Below are positions 51,418-60,951 of a stretch of DNA of 64,000 nt, one piece after another. Numbering within the stretch: the stretch's first letter is position 1; every line of letters starts with the position of its first letter. The position numbers and the translations under genes are program-made. The notes under the pieces were generated by a model. It saw nothing but the letters and a program-made list of their open reading frames with translations. It made no database searches and was not told where the DNA came from. The stretch comes from Mucilaginibacter terrenus (GTDB lineage Bacteria; Bacteroidota; Bacteroidia; Sphingobacteriales; Sphingobacteriaceae): positions 1 through 64,000 of the forward strand of contig NZ_QWDE01000005.1 in assembly GCF_003432065.1 (NCBI RefSeq), given 5' to 3'.

Positions 51418-54276
51418 ATGAACTTTAACAGAAAACTTTCTTTAACCGCAATGGCGCTGCTTATTGCCGGCGGCAGCTTTGCACAGGTTAAAAGAAAGCC
51501 TACACCATCCCCTAAACAAAAACCCGTACCCGTGGCAGACCAGGTACGCGGCAACATACTACCGGTAGACCCATCCGTGCTTATTGGCAAACTGCCCAAC
51601 GGCTTAACCTACTATATCCGTCATAACGAGCAGCCTAAGAACCGCGCCGAACTTTACCTTGTAGTAAAAGCAGGGTCCGTATTGGAGACTGATGCGCAGC
51701 AGGGCCTTGCACACTTTGTAGAGCACATGGCCTTTAACGGCACGCGCGACTACCCTAAGAACAACCTGGTAAACTACCTTCAAAAATCGGGCGTACGATT
51801 TGGCGCCGATCTTAACGCATATACATCTTTTGACGAAACAGTTTACCAGCTGCCGCTACCTACAGATAGCGCAGAGGTCTTTCAGCAAGGCTTTAATATT
51901 TTAGCCAACTGGGCAGGACAGATCAGCTTTGATCCTTCTGAAATTGATAAAGAACGCGGCGTTGTGCTTGAAGAAGCACGTCTTCGGGGCAAGAACGCGC
52001 AGGAACGACTAAGCCAGCAAACGTTGCCGGTAATTGCCAATAACTCGCGCTACGCTACCCGCCTGCCTATCGGCAAAGAAGACATTATAAAATCTTTTAC
52101 CAGCGAAACCATAAAAAGCTTTTACAAGGATTGGTACCGGCCAGACCTGCAAGCAGTAATTGCCGTTGGCGACTTTGACGTAAAAACTGTTGAACAATAC
52201 ATTAAAAATAAATTTTCGTCGCTGGCAAATCCGGCTGGAGAAAAGCCAAGGGTAGTTTACGCCGTACCGCCAACGCCCGGCACCGTAGTGAAGATTGCTA
52301 CAGATAAAGAGTTCCCGTATACGCTGGCGCAAATAATTGTTAAACACCCTAAAACAACCATCCGCACACAGGCAAACTACATGCAAAGCCTGCGCGTGAA
52401 CCTGTTTAACTACATGATCAACGAGCGCCTTAACGAGCTGCAGCAGAAGCCCGAGCCGCCGTTCCTGTACGCGCGTGCAAACTATGCGGCTACTATTGGC
52501 AATCAGGACGCGTTCTCTTCTACCGTGGTATCAAAGCCAGGCGACCTGGAGCATGCTGTTAAAGTATTAGTTGGCGAAACAGAGCGCGCCCGTAAATTTG
52601 GCTTTACGCTTACCGAACTTGAACGTGCCAAGCAAGCTATGCTGGTGCAGATACAAAACGCATACAATGAGCGCGATAAAACCAATTCTACCAGCTTTAT
52701 ACGCGAATACAGTCAAAATTTCCTAAACGGTGAAGCTATACCGGGTATAGCGTTTGAATATACTTTTATAGCAGAGAACATCAATCGCATTAGCACTGCC
52801 GAAATGAACGGTTTAGCAGGTAAATTCATTAGTGACCAAAATCGGGTGATTATAGTTGAAGGCCCGGAAGCTGATAAAGATAAACTACCCTCAGACAAAA
52901 CAATTTTGGGGTGGATTGGCTCCGCAGGTGCAAACGTTACGGCTTACGTGGACAACGTTACCACTCGTCCATTAATGGAGAAAAAGCCTGAAGGATCTAA
53001 AGTAGTAAGCGAAGTTAAAGATGAAGCCATAGGAACTACCACTTACGTGCTGCAAAACGGCGTAAAGGTGATACTTAAACCAACTGACTTTAAGAACAAC
53101 CAGGTATTAATAAACGGCTACAGCTTTGGCGGAACCTCCCTTGCAAACGACCAGGACTTTACATCAGCCAACCTGGCAGCGCCGATAATAGGCAGCAGCG
53201 GTATTGCCGATTTTAATCAGGGCATGCTGGATAAAATGTTGGCAGGTAAAAACGTTAGTGTAAACCCGTACATCAGCGATATCACACAAGGTATAAACGC
53301 TAACGCCTCTCCTGCAGATTTTGAGACAGCAATGCAGCTTATTTACCTGTATTTCACTCAGCCACGCAAAGATGCCGATATCTGGAAGGGCAACATCAAC
53401 CAAACACGTTCTATACTGGCCACCCGTGGGGTAGATCCCGGTAGCGTGTTCCAGGATACGGTTGCGGCTGCACTCAGCAATAATAACTTTCGCTCCATGG
53501 TTACCACCACTGCAAACCTGAACGCAGCAACGCTGGACAAGGCGTACAACTTCTATAAAGATCGTTTTAGTGACGCCAGCGGGTTTACTTTTACCTTCGT
53601 GGGGAACTTTGACCCGGAAGTGTTAAAACCTTACATAGAGGCTTATTTAGGTGGCCTTCCTTCAACTAATAAAAAAGAAACGTACCGTGATCTCAATATC
53701 CACCCAGCGGAAGGACAGATCACCAAAACAGTTTATAAGGGCATTGATGATAAAGCTACTGTTCAGCTGGTGTTTAGCGGCAAATACGACTACAGCGAGC
53801 CAAACAACCTGCAGATGGATGCCCTTGAAGAGGTGCTCAACATTAAGCTAACGGAGCGCTTGCGGGAGCAGGAAAGCAGCGTTTACGCGCCGGGGGTGCG
53901 TTTTGCTTACAACAAGCTGCCATCCGCTAGGTACACCGTTACAATATACTTTACCTGCGGCAGCGCCAATGTTGATAAACTTATTGCTGCAACAATGGAT
54001 GAGATAAGCAAACTGAAGCTTAACGGAGCACAGCCTGCCGATATTCAAAAGTTTGTAGCTGAAGAAGCGCGCTCTACCCAGGTGCAGCTTAAGGATAACA
54101 TTTTTTGGGCAGGATACCTGGGTGCAGCCGCGCAAAACGGCCAAAACCCCGACGATATCTTGAGCCATGTAAGTCACCTGGACCAGGTGACACCGGCAAG
54201 CACTAAGGCAACTGCTTTAAAATACCTCAATAGCAGTAACCTTATCAAGCTGATATTGATGCCTGAAAAGAAGTAA
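51418..54276 (+). CDS. Secreted M16-family zinc metallopeptidase
   Basis: This 952-residue protein has a signal peptide (MNFNRKLSLTAMALLIAGGSFAQ) and two M16 halves. The first holds the active HxxEH motif, HFVEHMAFNG (about 99-108), and the downstream glutamate in the EIDKERGVVLEEARLR stretch. The second half is the inactive partner fold. This is the long, pitrilysin-like periplasmic type common in Bacteroidota. Substrates are peptides within its clam-shell cavity. A terminator follows at 54281. Confidence 0.93.
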   Translation: MNFNRKLSLTAMALLIAGGSFAQVKRKPTPSPKQKPVPVADQVRGNILPVDPSVLIGKLPNGLTYYIRHNEQPKNRAELYLVVKAGSVLETDAQQGLAHFVEHMAFNGTRDYPKNNLVNYLQKSGVRFGADLNAYTSFDETVYQLPLPTDSAEVFQQGFNILANWAGQISFDPSEIDKERGVVLEEARLRGKNAQERLSQQTLPVIANNSRYATRLPIGKEDIIKSFTSETIKSFYKDWYRPDLQAVIAVGDFDVKTVEQYIKNKFSSLANPAGEKPRVVYAVPPTPGTVVKIATDKEFPYTLAQIIVKHPKTTIRTQANYMQSLRVNLFNYMINERLNELQQKPEPPFLYARANYAATIGNQDAFSSTVVSKPGDLEHAVKVLVGETERARKFGFTLTELERAKQAMLVQIQNAYNERDKTNSTSFIREYSQNFLNGEAIPGIAFEYTFIAENINRISTAEMNGLAGKFISDQNRVIIVEGPEADKDKLPSDKTILGWIGSAGANVTAYVDNVTTRPLMEKKPEGSKVVSEVKDEAIGTTTYVLQNGVKVILKPTDFKNNQVLINGYSFGGTSLANDQDFTSANLAAPIIGSSGIADFNQGMLDKMLAGKNVSVNPYISDITQGINANASPADFETAMQLIYLYFTQPRKDADIWKGNINQTRSILATRGVDPGSVFQDTVAAALSNNNFRSMVTTTANLNAATLDKAYNFYKDRFSDASGFTFTFVGNFDPEVLKPYIEAYLGGLPSTNKKETYRDLNIHPAEGQITKTVYKGIDDKATVQLVFSGKYDYSEPNNLQMDALEEVLNIKLTERLREQESSVYAPGVRFAYNKLPSARYTVTIYFTCGSANVDKLIAATMDEISKLKLNGAQPADIQKFVAEEARSTQVQLKDNIFWAGYLGAAAQNGQNPDDILSHVSHLDQVTPASTKATALKYLNSSNLIKLILMPEKK

Positions 54277-54280
54277 CCTA

Positions 54281-54315
54281 AACAAGAACGCCCGGTTGTA
54301 CCGGGCATTCTTGTT
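54281..54315. terminator. Bidirectional intrinsic terminator
   Basis: AACAAGAA (54281-54288) with TTCTTGTT (54308-54315), then after one mismatch GCCCGG (54290-54295) with CCGGGC (54301-54306) and a 5-base loop. It lies between the convergent M16 and lipoprotein genes. Confidence 0.9.
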
Positions 54316-54338
54316 TAATATTGTATCGAAGTAGTTTG

Positions 54339-54929
54339 CTAGTGCATATTTATAGACGCGTCGGCAGATGAGTTTGGCTGATACACCAGTATGCCCACGC
54401 ACTTACCGGAGGGATTGATCTCGAAAGAAATTCCTTTTTCTGTATCTGTATAAGTTTGTATAGTTTGCCCCTGCGCATTGTGGTTATTTCCTTGTTTAAG
54501 GGTGTAGTATTTTTTGATGTCGGCCAGCGTGTTTCCTGTGCTGATGTACTCTGAGGTTTTAAACCAGGGTGAGGTCACCAATATTTTTTTTATCCGCTGT
54601 ACGGCTTCATCCTTACCCCCCATGTTGCGGTGAGCAAATATGCTGGTTTTGTATTTGGTGGTATCATGGTCTGCATACCAGGTATAAAGGGCACTACCCA
54701 TAGCTGCATCGCTACAATCCGGCCGGCCAAGTGTACTGGCTGCCGAATCAAGGCTGCTATTAAGCTTTATATGCCCAATGCTTACGCCGGGTTCTATTAA
54801 CTGCTCTGCTGGTATTGCTTTAACTTCGGTGGTGTCGGGCACATCAGCCATCTGCTTTCCGCTTTTTTGCTTGCAGGCAGTTGTAAAAAAAACAACTGTA
54901 AACACCAGTATATATCCGCAGATTTTCAT
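54339..54929 (-). CDS. Lipoprotein of unknown function
   Basis: This 196-residue protein starts MKICGYILVFTVVFFTTAC with a lipobox (TTAC), followed by a charged linker. A domain of about 150 residues follows with SIGHIKLNSSLDSAASTLGRPD and GISFEINPSGKCVGILVY. It has the look of small periplasmic proteins that resemble SmpA/BamE-like repeats, but I cannot place it in a family. It is transcribed divergently from the helicase gene. Confidence 0.7.
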   Translation of the reverse strand: MKICGYILVFTVVFFTTACKQKSGKQMADVPDTTEVKAIPAEQLIEPGVSIGHIKLNSSLDSAASTLGRPDCSDAAMGSALYTWYADHDTTKYKTSIFAHRNMGGKDEAVQRIKKILVTSPWFKTSEYISTGNTLADIKKYYTLKQGNNHNAQGQTIQTYTDTEKGISFEINPSGKCVGILVYQPNSSADASINMH

Positions 54930-54993
54930 ATTATAACATTTTGAGTATTTTACGGTTGATATATAACTTCAGAAAAGGGGTTTTGTTAGCACG

Positions 54994-57612
54994 ATGAATT
55001 CAAAAGGGCAGCAGGTCATTCAGCAATGGTATAAACAGAAGCAATGGAAACAGTTTCCGTTCCAGCGTGAGATGGAGGAAGCTTACCTCTCCGGCTACTC
55101 CGGTCTGCTAAATGCGCCTACAGGCAGTGGTAAAACATTTGCGCTGTTTTTGCCATTCCTCGCCGATTTCATCAACAAGCATCCAGACACTTATCAAACC
55201 AAAAACAACAACGGTTTGCTGATGCTGTGGATCACGCCGCTTCGCGCACTCACTAACGACATCCGCAAAGCGATGCAGGAAGTATGCGACGAATTGGGTA
55301 TGCCCTGGCGGATACTTACCCGTACCGGCGACACATCTGCCGCAGATAAAGCCTCGTTGAAGAGAAAACTACCCGAAGTACTGCTAACCACGCCTGAAAG
55401 CCTGCACCTGATGCTTGCCCAAAAAGAATATGCAAAAGTTTTCCAGGGTTTGCAGGTATTGGTTTGCGATGAGTGGCACGAACTGCTGGGCACCAAGCGC
55501 GGCGTACAGGTAGAACTTGGATTGAGTAGGCTGAAGAAGTTGGCATCAGGCGACCAGCAGTTTGCAATAAGCAGTGTTCAATCAACTGAATTGATTAAAC
55601 CGCAAACTGCAAACCGCCAACTGCGATCTTTAAATCGCCAACTCAAGATATGGGGCATTTCTGCAACCATCGGCAATTTGGAACAGGCAGCTGAGGTACT
55701 GCTCGGGAACGATTTCCCACCGGACCAGATCAGGATGGTAAGGGCTAAAATTGATAAGCGCCTGGTGATAGAATCTGTAATCCCGGAGAATATAGAGAAC
55801 TACTCGTGGGCTGGCCACATAGGAGTTAAGCTGCTGCCGCAGGTGATGGAGATTGTGGCCAAAAGTAAGACTACGCTGATATTTACCAATACCCGCTCAC
55901 AGAGTGAGATATGGTACCACGCCATAATTGATAACTACCCTGAATACGCAGGCATTATGGCTATGCACCATGGTTCCCTGGATAACGAACTACGCAACTG
56001 GGTAGAGCAGGCACTGCATGCCGAAGCCTTAAAGGTGGTGGTATGTACCTCCAGTCTCGACCTCGGGGTGGATTTCCGGCCGGTGGATACCGTAGTACAG
56101 GTAGGCAGCCCTAAAGGTGTAGCACGTTTTATGCAGCGTGCCGGCCGTAGCGGCCACCACCCAGGGGCGATATCTAAAGCGTACTTTGTGCCTACCCACT
56201 CGCTTGAGTTGCTGGAGGGTGCCGCCTTAAAAGATGCCATAAAGAAAGGCGTGTTCGAGAGCCGGGACCCGATGCTGCTTACCTTCGATGTGCTGATACA
56301 GTACATGGTAACGCTGGCGGTTTCGGATGGCTTTAGGGCTGATGAACTGTTTGCCGAACTAAAGAGCACCTTTGCCTTTGCAGACATGCGCCGTGATGAA
56401 TACAACAAACTGCTGGACTTTATTGTAAGCGGTGGCAAAACCCTTGCGCAGTACGACGAGTTTCTGAAGGTGGAAGTGGAAAACGGCCTTTTTAAAGTAA
56501 ACAGCCGCCGGGTGGCCATGCGTCATCGCCTGAGCATTGGTACCATTACCAGTGAGCTAAGCATACGTGTAAAATGGCTCAGCGGCGGGAGCCTGGGCAC
56601 CTTAGAAGAAGGTTTTATTTCTAAACTAAAACCCGGAAACACTTTCTGGTTCGCGGGTCGTAGCCTGGAGTTTATTAAAGTGAAGGACATGACCGCCTAT
56701 GTAAAAAAATCAAAGGCAACTAAAGGACTAATCCCAAGCTGGGCAGGGGGCAGGATGCCGTTATCATCTCAACTTTCGGCGGTATTCCGCGATAAGCTGG
56801 ACGAGGTGGCACACGGCATAGAACAGGATATAGAAGTTAAGGCGCTAAAACCATTGTTTGATCTGCAAAGCCAATTATCGCACCTTCCGCAAAGCCACGA
56901 GTTTTTAATAGAATCGTTTAAATCCAAAGAAGGTCATCACCTGCTGTTTTACCCTTTCGAGGGCCGCCTGGTACACGAGGGCATGGCCAGCTTGCTGGCT
57001 TACCGCATATCGCGTATAAGGCCTGCCAGCTTTTCTATCGCCATGAACGACTATGGGTTTGAACTGCTTACCGACGAAGATATCCCTATTGAAGAAGCAT
57101 TGGAAGATGCCGACTTCTTCTCCATTAACAACCTGATAGAAGACATCCAGAACAGCCTTAATGCCAACGAAATGGCCCGGCGTCGCTTCCGGGATATTGC
57201 GCACATTGGTGGGTTGGTATTCACCGGCTACCCGGGGCAGCAGATCAAGAACAAGCATTTACAGGCCTCTACATCACTGTTGTTTGAGGTATTTAACGAG
57301 TACGAACCCGACAATCTGCTGGTACGGCAGGCTTACAATGAAGCCCTTGCCTTTCAGCTTGAAGAGTTTCGCCTAAGGGCCGCCCTGCAGCGTATACAAA
57401 AGCAAAGCATTGTTTTAAAGGTGATTGAACGCCCTACGCCATTTGCTTTCCCGATAATGGTTGACAGCCTTGGCCGTGAAAAGCTCACCACAGAAACGAT
57501 GGAAGAACGTATTGCTAAAATGGCACGGCGGTACCATGTTGACGAAGAAGACGCCGGCAAGATCGCGCCAAAGCCCCGTCGTGTTGGTGTTATACGGAAG
57601 AAGGGTTTTTAG
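54994..57612 (+). CDS. Lhr-type DEAD/DEAH helicase (ligase-associated repair helicase)
   Basis: This 872-residue helicase has Walker A (NAPTGSGKTFAL, about residues 40-51), the DEXH box VCDEWHELLGTKRG, GISATIGN (motif III), TNTRSQSE, VVCTSSLDLGVDF, QRAGRSGHHPG (motif VI), then the C-terminal Lhr-core winged-helix and DUF4175-like regions. It matches the ligase-associated DNA-repair helicase family of Bacteroidota. About 34 residues (roughly 188-219, SGDQQFAISSVQ onward) sit between RLKKL and LKIWGISATIGN, where relatives have only a short turn; this insert is a hairpin repeat (55557-55650). The usual partner exonuclease and ligase are not next to it. Confidence 0.92.
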   Translation: MNSKGQQVIQQWYKQKQWKQFPFQREMEEAYLSGYSGLLNAPTGSGKTFALFLPFLADFINKHPDTYQTKNNNGLLMLWITPLRALTNDIRKAMQEVCDELGMPWRILTRTGDTSAADKASLKRKLPEVLLTTPESLHLMLAQKEYAKVFQGLQVLVCDEWHELLGTKRGVQVELGLSRLKKLASGDQQFAISSVQSTELIKPQTANRQLRSLNRQLKIWGISATIGNLEQAAEVLLGNDFPPDQIRMVRAKIDKRLVIESVIPENIENYSWAGHIGVKLLPQVMEIVAKSKTTLIFTNTRSQSEIWYHAIIDNYPEYAGIMAMHHGSLDNELRNWVEQALHAEALKVVVCTSSLDLGVDFRPVDTVVQVGSPKGVARFMQRAGRSGHHPGAISKAYFVPTHSLELLEGAALKDAIKKGVFESRDPMLLTFDVLIQYMVTLAVSDGFRADELFAELKSTFAFADMRRDEYNKLLDFIVSGGKTLAQYDEFLKVEVENGLFKVNSRRVAMRHRLSIGTITSELSIRVKWLSGGSLGTLEEGFISKLKPGNTFWFAGRSLEFIKVKDMTAYVKKSKATKGLIPSWAGGRMPLSSQLSAVFRDKLDEVAHGIEQDIEVKALKPLFDLQSQLSHLPQSHEFLIESFKSKEGHHLLFYPFEGRLVHEGMASLLAYRISRIRPASFSIAMNDYGFELLTDEDIPIEEALEDADFFSINNLIEDIQNSLNANEMARRRFRDIAHIGGLVFTGYPGQQIKNKHLQASTSLLFEVFNEYEPDNLLVRQAYNEALAFQLEEFRLRAALQRIQKQSIVLKVIERPTPFAFPIMVDSLGREKLTTETMEERIAKMARRYHVDEEDAGKIAPKPRRVGVIRKKGF
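55557..55650 (+). repeat. In-frame hairpin repeat insertion in helicase gene
   Basis: Arms GCAGTTTGC (55557-55565) and GCAAACTGC (55602-55610) are perfect. A second stem inside them, AATCAA (55580-55585) with TTGATT (55591-55596), makes a nested hairpin. It is followed by three degenerate copies of a CCGCAAACTGC-like word to about 55645. The whole segment stays in frame and codes about 32 residues with no stop. It looks like a small repeat element that inserted into the gene. Confidence 0.65.
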
Positions 57613-57617
57613 GGACG

Positions 57618-57784
57618 AGTGTTCAAAAGTGTTCAGCTTTTTTTGTGCCGATGCAATTTTAACACCTTTTTTACTGCCTTCAGGAACTTTGAAAAAAGTG
57701 CGAAACAACACCAATCAGGCAGTTTTTTAAACAAAACGCCCGCAGCTACCTTTAAAAACCACACCAATTTTACAAGCTATTTTC
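57618..57784 (+). repeat. Dispersed 167-bp intergenic repeat, copy B
   Basis: This is the second copy of the element at 13057-13223. The first 32 bases are identical, the block CTTTAAA..CCACACCAA at 57750-57767 matches, and AGCTATTTT near 57776-57784 matches. It begins five bases after the helicase stop and fills most of the 283-base gap before infB. No open reading frame uses it. Confidence 0.7.
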
Positions 57785-57847
57785 ACTTTTATTTGCAAGT
57801 AATACTATTTATTACAGGTAAATAAAAAATCGCTTAAGCACAAAAAA

Positions 57848-57875
57848 AGAGGCTGCCCTTTTTGGGACAGCCTCT
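57848..57875 (-). terminator. Intrinsic terminator after infB
   Basis: AGAGGCTG (57848-57855) pairs with CAGCCTCT (57868-57875) and CCC with GGG around a loop of five, with one bulged base. On the minus strand TTTTTTTG follows. It ends the rimP-nusA-infB operon. Confidence 0.88.
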
Positions 57876-57895
57876 GTAATATTTAGAGGAACTGC

Positions 57896-60892
57896 TTAAG
57901 CCAGTTTCCTTTTTACTTCTACATTTTCGTAGGCTTCCACAATGTCACCTACCTCTATGTTGTTGTAATTGGCTATGTTCAAACCGCACTCGTAACCCTG
58001 GTTAACTTCTTTAACGTCGTCTTTATAACGTTTAAGTGAAGCCAGTTCGCCGGTGTGCACTACAACACCATCGCGGATGATGCGGATCTTGCTGTTACGG
58101 GTAATCTTACCATCCAGTACCATACAGCCGGCAATTGTGCCGACCTTGCTGATCTTGAAGGTTTCGCGGATCTCCACGTTTGCAACAATCTTCTCTTCAA
58201 AGGTTGGTGCAAGCATACCTTCCATCGCCGCCTTGATCTCGTTGATCGCGTCGTAAATGATGGAGTATAGCCTGATATCGATCTGCTCAGCCTCAGCCAG
58301 CTTACGGGCACTGCCTGAAGGGCGTACCTGGAAACCAATGATGATAGCGTCTGAAGCAGAAGCCAGCAATACGTCTGATTCGGAGATCTGACCAACTGCT
58401 TTGGAGATAATGTTAACCTGTATCTGCTCGGTAGAGAGTTTCAGTAACGAGTCTGATAACGCTTCGATAGATCCATCCACGTCACCCTTAACAATAATGT
58501 TAAGCTCCTTAAAGTTACCAACTGCCAATCGGCGGCCAATCTCATCAAGCGTAATGTGTTTCTGCGTACGCAAACCTTGCTCGCGCTGCAACTGCAGGCG
58601 CTTGTTGGCAATCTCACGTGCTTCAACCTCACTATCCAGCGCGTTAAACTTATCACCCGCGGTTGGCGCACCCTGCATACCCAACACCTGTACCGGTGTA
58701 GACGGGCCTGCAGATTCTACACGCTGGCCACGTTCGTTGGTCAACGCTTTTACACGCCCGCTGTAACAGCCTGCAAGTATCGGGTCGCCCACTTTAAGGC
58801 GGCCTGCCTGTACCAATATGGTGGTAACAATTCCGCGGCCTTTATCAAGCGCTGCTTCAATTACGGTACCTACCGCACGTTTGTTAGGGTTAGCTTTAAG
58901 CTCAAGTAACTCGGCTTCCAGCAATACTTTTTCTAACAGCAGATCAACATTTAAACCGGTTTTTGCAGAAATTTCCTGTGTTTGGTATTTACCACCCCAT
59001 TCTTCTACCAATATGTTCATGGCAGATAACTGCTCACGTACCTTATCGGCGTTAGCGCCCGGTTTATCAATTTTGTTGAAAGCGAAGATGATTGGCGCAC
59101 CGGCAGCCTGCGCGTGGTTTATGGCCTCGCGGGTTTGCGGCATCACGCTATCGTCTGCAGCTATTACAATAATAACAATATCTGTTACCTGTGCACCCCT
59201 TGCACGCATAGCGGTAAACGCTTCGTGACCAGGTGTATCCAGGAAGGTAATTTTTCCTTTGTCGCCAGGGAGGGTAACCTCGTAAGCACCAATGTGCTGA
59301 GTTATACCACCCGCTTCACCACCAATTACGTTGGTTTTGCGTATAAAGTCCAACAGCGATGTTTTACCATGATCGACGTGACCCATAATGGTTACGATAG
59401 GTGCACGCGGTATCAACTGGTCCGGATCATCCGGCATGTCCAGGTTGGCTTCTTCGTCCTGTGGTTTTACAAACTCTACCTGGTAGCCAAACTCATCTGC
59501 AACAATGCTCAGGGTCTCGGCGTCCAAACGCTGGTTGATGGATACGAACATACCCAGGCTCATACAGGTAGAGATGATCTGCGTTACAGATACATCCATC
59601 ATTATGGCCAGTTCGTTTGCGGTAACAAACTCCGTAACCCTTAACACCCTCGACTGAGCATCCTGCTCCATTGCCAGTTCTTCAGCACTTGCAGCAACAT
59701 CATCACGTTTTTGACGACGGAACTTTGCACGCTGCGCAAACTTGCCAGACTTCCCTGCTCCGCTTAAGCGTGCAAGTGTAGCCTTGATCTGGTCTTGTAT
59801 ATCTTTTTCTGTTGGTTCTTCTTTAGGACCGGTGCTTTGCGGAGCATTACGGTTGTTCCTGAAATCGGGACGGTTTCCACCACCCGGGCCACCTTGCTGC
59901 GGCGGACGGTTCCTGAAATCCGGGCGATTAGGATTGATTGTTCCGCTTGGCGGTGGTTGAGGAGCGTTTCCACCCTCTTTACGCTTGCGCTTACGTTTAT
60001 TTTCGGCACTGTTAGGATTGTTAGCAGATGACGAAGCAACAGGACCACCACGTTTAGGTGTTTCTACCGGCAATTGTATCTTGCCAATGATCTTCGGTCC
60101 TGACAGGCGCTCAGCATTCGCGCGAATAACTTCGTTCTCCTCTTCTACAGGTGCCTCCGCTTTTGGCGCTTCTGCAACAGGCGTTTCAGCCACAGGTGAA
60201 GGTGCTTCCGCTTTTGGCGCTTCAGCAACAGGCTCAGCCGCTTTTGGCGGTTCCGGTGCTTTTGGCGCTTCTACAGCGGCAGGTGCTGCAACAGGTGGTT
60301 CAGCCACGGGTGCAGGCACTTCTGCTTTCGGTGCTTCTGCAACAGGTCCGGCCGCTTTTGGCGGTTCCGGTGCTTTAGGCGCTTCTACAGCGGCAGGTTT
60401 AGCAGGCTCGGCAGGCTTTTCAGCAGCAACAGCCGGTTTAGCATTTAGGTTGTTGAGGTCTATTTTACCTACCACCTTTACGCCGGGCAAACCGTCTGTG
60501 CGTTCCTCTGCCGCCTTAGGGGCAGCAACAGGCTCAGCAGCAGGCTTTGGCTTTTCGGCAGCAGGTGCCGAATAGTGCCCGGTGTTTTTAATAAGTATCT
60601 CCTCGTTCTCGAAATCACGGGAACGGCGTGGTGCTTCGGCAGGTTTATCAGTCGCTGTTAGCGGCTCTTCCTTCCGTATCTTACCAATACTTATTTGCTT
60701 TGCTTCTTCTTTAATTACTTTATCCGCAGCAAACTCCTTCAGCAATGTAGTGTACATGTCGCTGTCCAGCTTGGCCATCGGATGTTTGTCCACCTTGAAG
60801 CCTTTTGTAGCCAGGAAGTCGACAAGAGTACCCATCCCAATGTTGAGTTCTTTTACCGCTTTTATTAACTTTATTGATTTGTCTTCTGACAT
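57896..60892 (-). CDS. infB: Translation initiation factor IF-2
   Basis: This 998-residue GTPase has an IF2 N-terminal domain (about 1-55), a long Pro/Ala/Glu-rich linker (about 95-265), a basic segment with RKRKRKEGG, the conserved N2 region (LAIMMDVSVTQIIS), the G domain (IMGHVDHGKTSLLD, DTPGHEAF, NKID) and domains II-IV to the end. It places initiator tRNA on the 30S subunit. The linker has a tandem unit of about 38 residues (EAPKAPEPPKAA type), coded near 60190-60400. It follows nusA by 59 bases; a terminator follows it. Confidence 0.97.
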   Translation of the reverse strand: MSEDKSIKLIKAVKELNIGMGTLVDFLATKGFKVDKHPMAKLDSDMYTTLLKEFAADKVIKEEAKQISIGKIRKEEPLTATDKPAEAPRRSRDFENEEILIKNTGHYSAPAAEKPKPAAEPVAAPKAAEERTDGLPGVKVVGKIDLNNLNAKPAVAAEKPAEPAKPAAVEAPKAPEPPKAAGPVAEAPKAEVPAPVAEPPVAAPAAVEAPKAPEPPKAAEPVAEAPKAEAPSPVAETPVAEAPKAEAPVEEENEVIRANAERLSGPKIIGKIQLPVETPKRGGPVASSSANNPNSAENKRKRKRKEGGNAPQPPPSGTINPNRPDFRNRPPQQGGPGGGNRPDFRNNRNAPQSTGPKEEPTEKDIQDQIKATLARLSGAGKSGKFAQRAKFRRQKRDDVAASAEELAMEQDAQSRVLRVTEFVTANELAIMMDVSVTQIISTCMSLGMFVSINQRLDAETLSIVADEFGYQVEFVKPQDEEANLDMPDDPDQLIPRAPIVTIMGHVDHGKTSLLDFIRKTNVIGGEAGGITQHIGAYEVTLPGDKGKITFLDTPGHEAFTAMRARGAQVTDIVIIVIAADDSVMPQTREAINHAQAAGAPIIFAFNKIDKPGANADKVREQLSAMNILVEEWGGKYQTQEISAKTGLNVDLLLEKVLLEAELLELKANPNKRAVGTVIEAALDKGRGIVTTILVQAGRLKVGDPILAGCYSGRVKALTNERGQRVESAGPSTPVQVLGMQGAPTAGDKFNALDSEVEAREIANKRLQLQREQGLRTQKHITLDEIGRRLAVGNFKELNIIVKGDVDGSIEALSDSLLKLSTEQIQVNIISKAVGQISESDVLLASASDAIIIGFQVRPSGSARKLAEAEQIDIRLYSIIYDAINEIKAAMEGMLAPTFEEKIVANVEIRETFKISKVGTIAGCMVLDGKITRNSKIRIIRDGVVVHTGELASLKRYKDDVKEVNQGYECGLNIANYNNIEVGDIVEAYENVEVKRKLA

Positions 60893-60951
60893 TTATTAAA
60901 TTTTCTCTGCTAATTATCGCAAAAATACGATTTTAATTTTGCTTATTCTGT

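Noticed and set aside
60100..60420. CRISPR or DNA satellite repeat
   Set aside because: The repeats are codons of the Pro/Ala-rich IF-2 linker, with no regular spacer structure.
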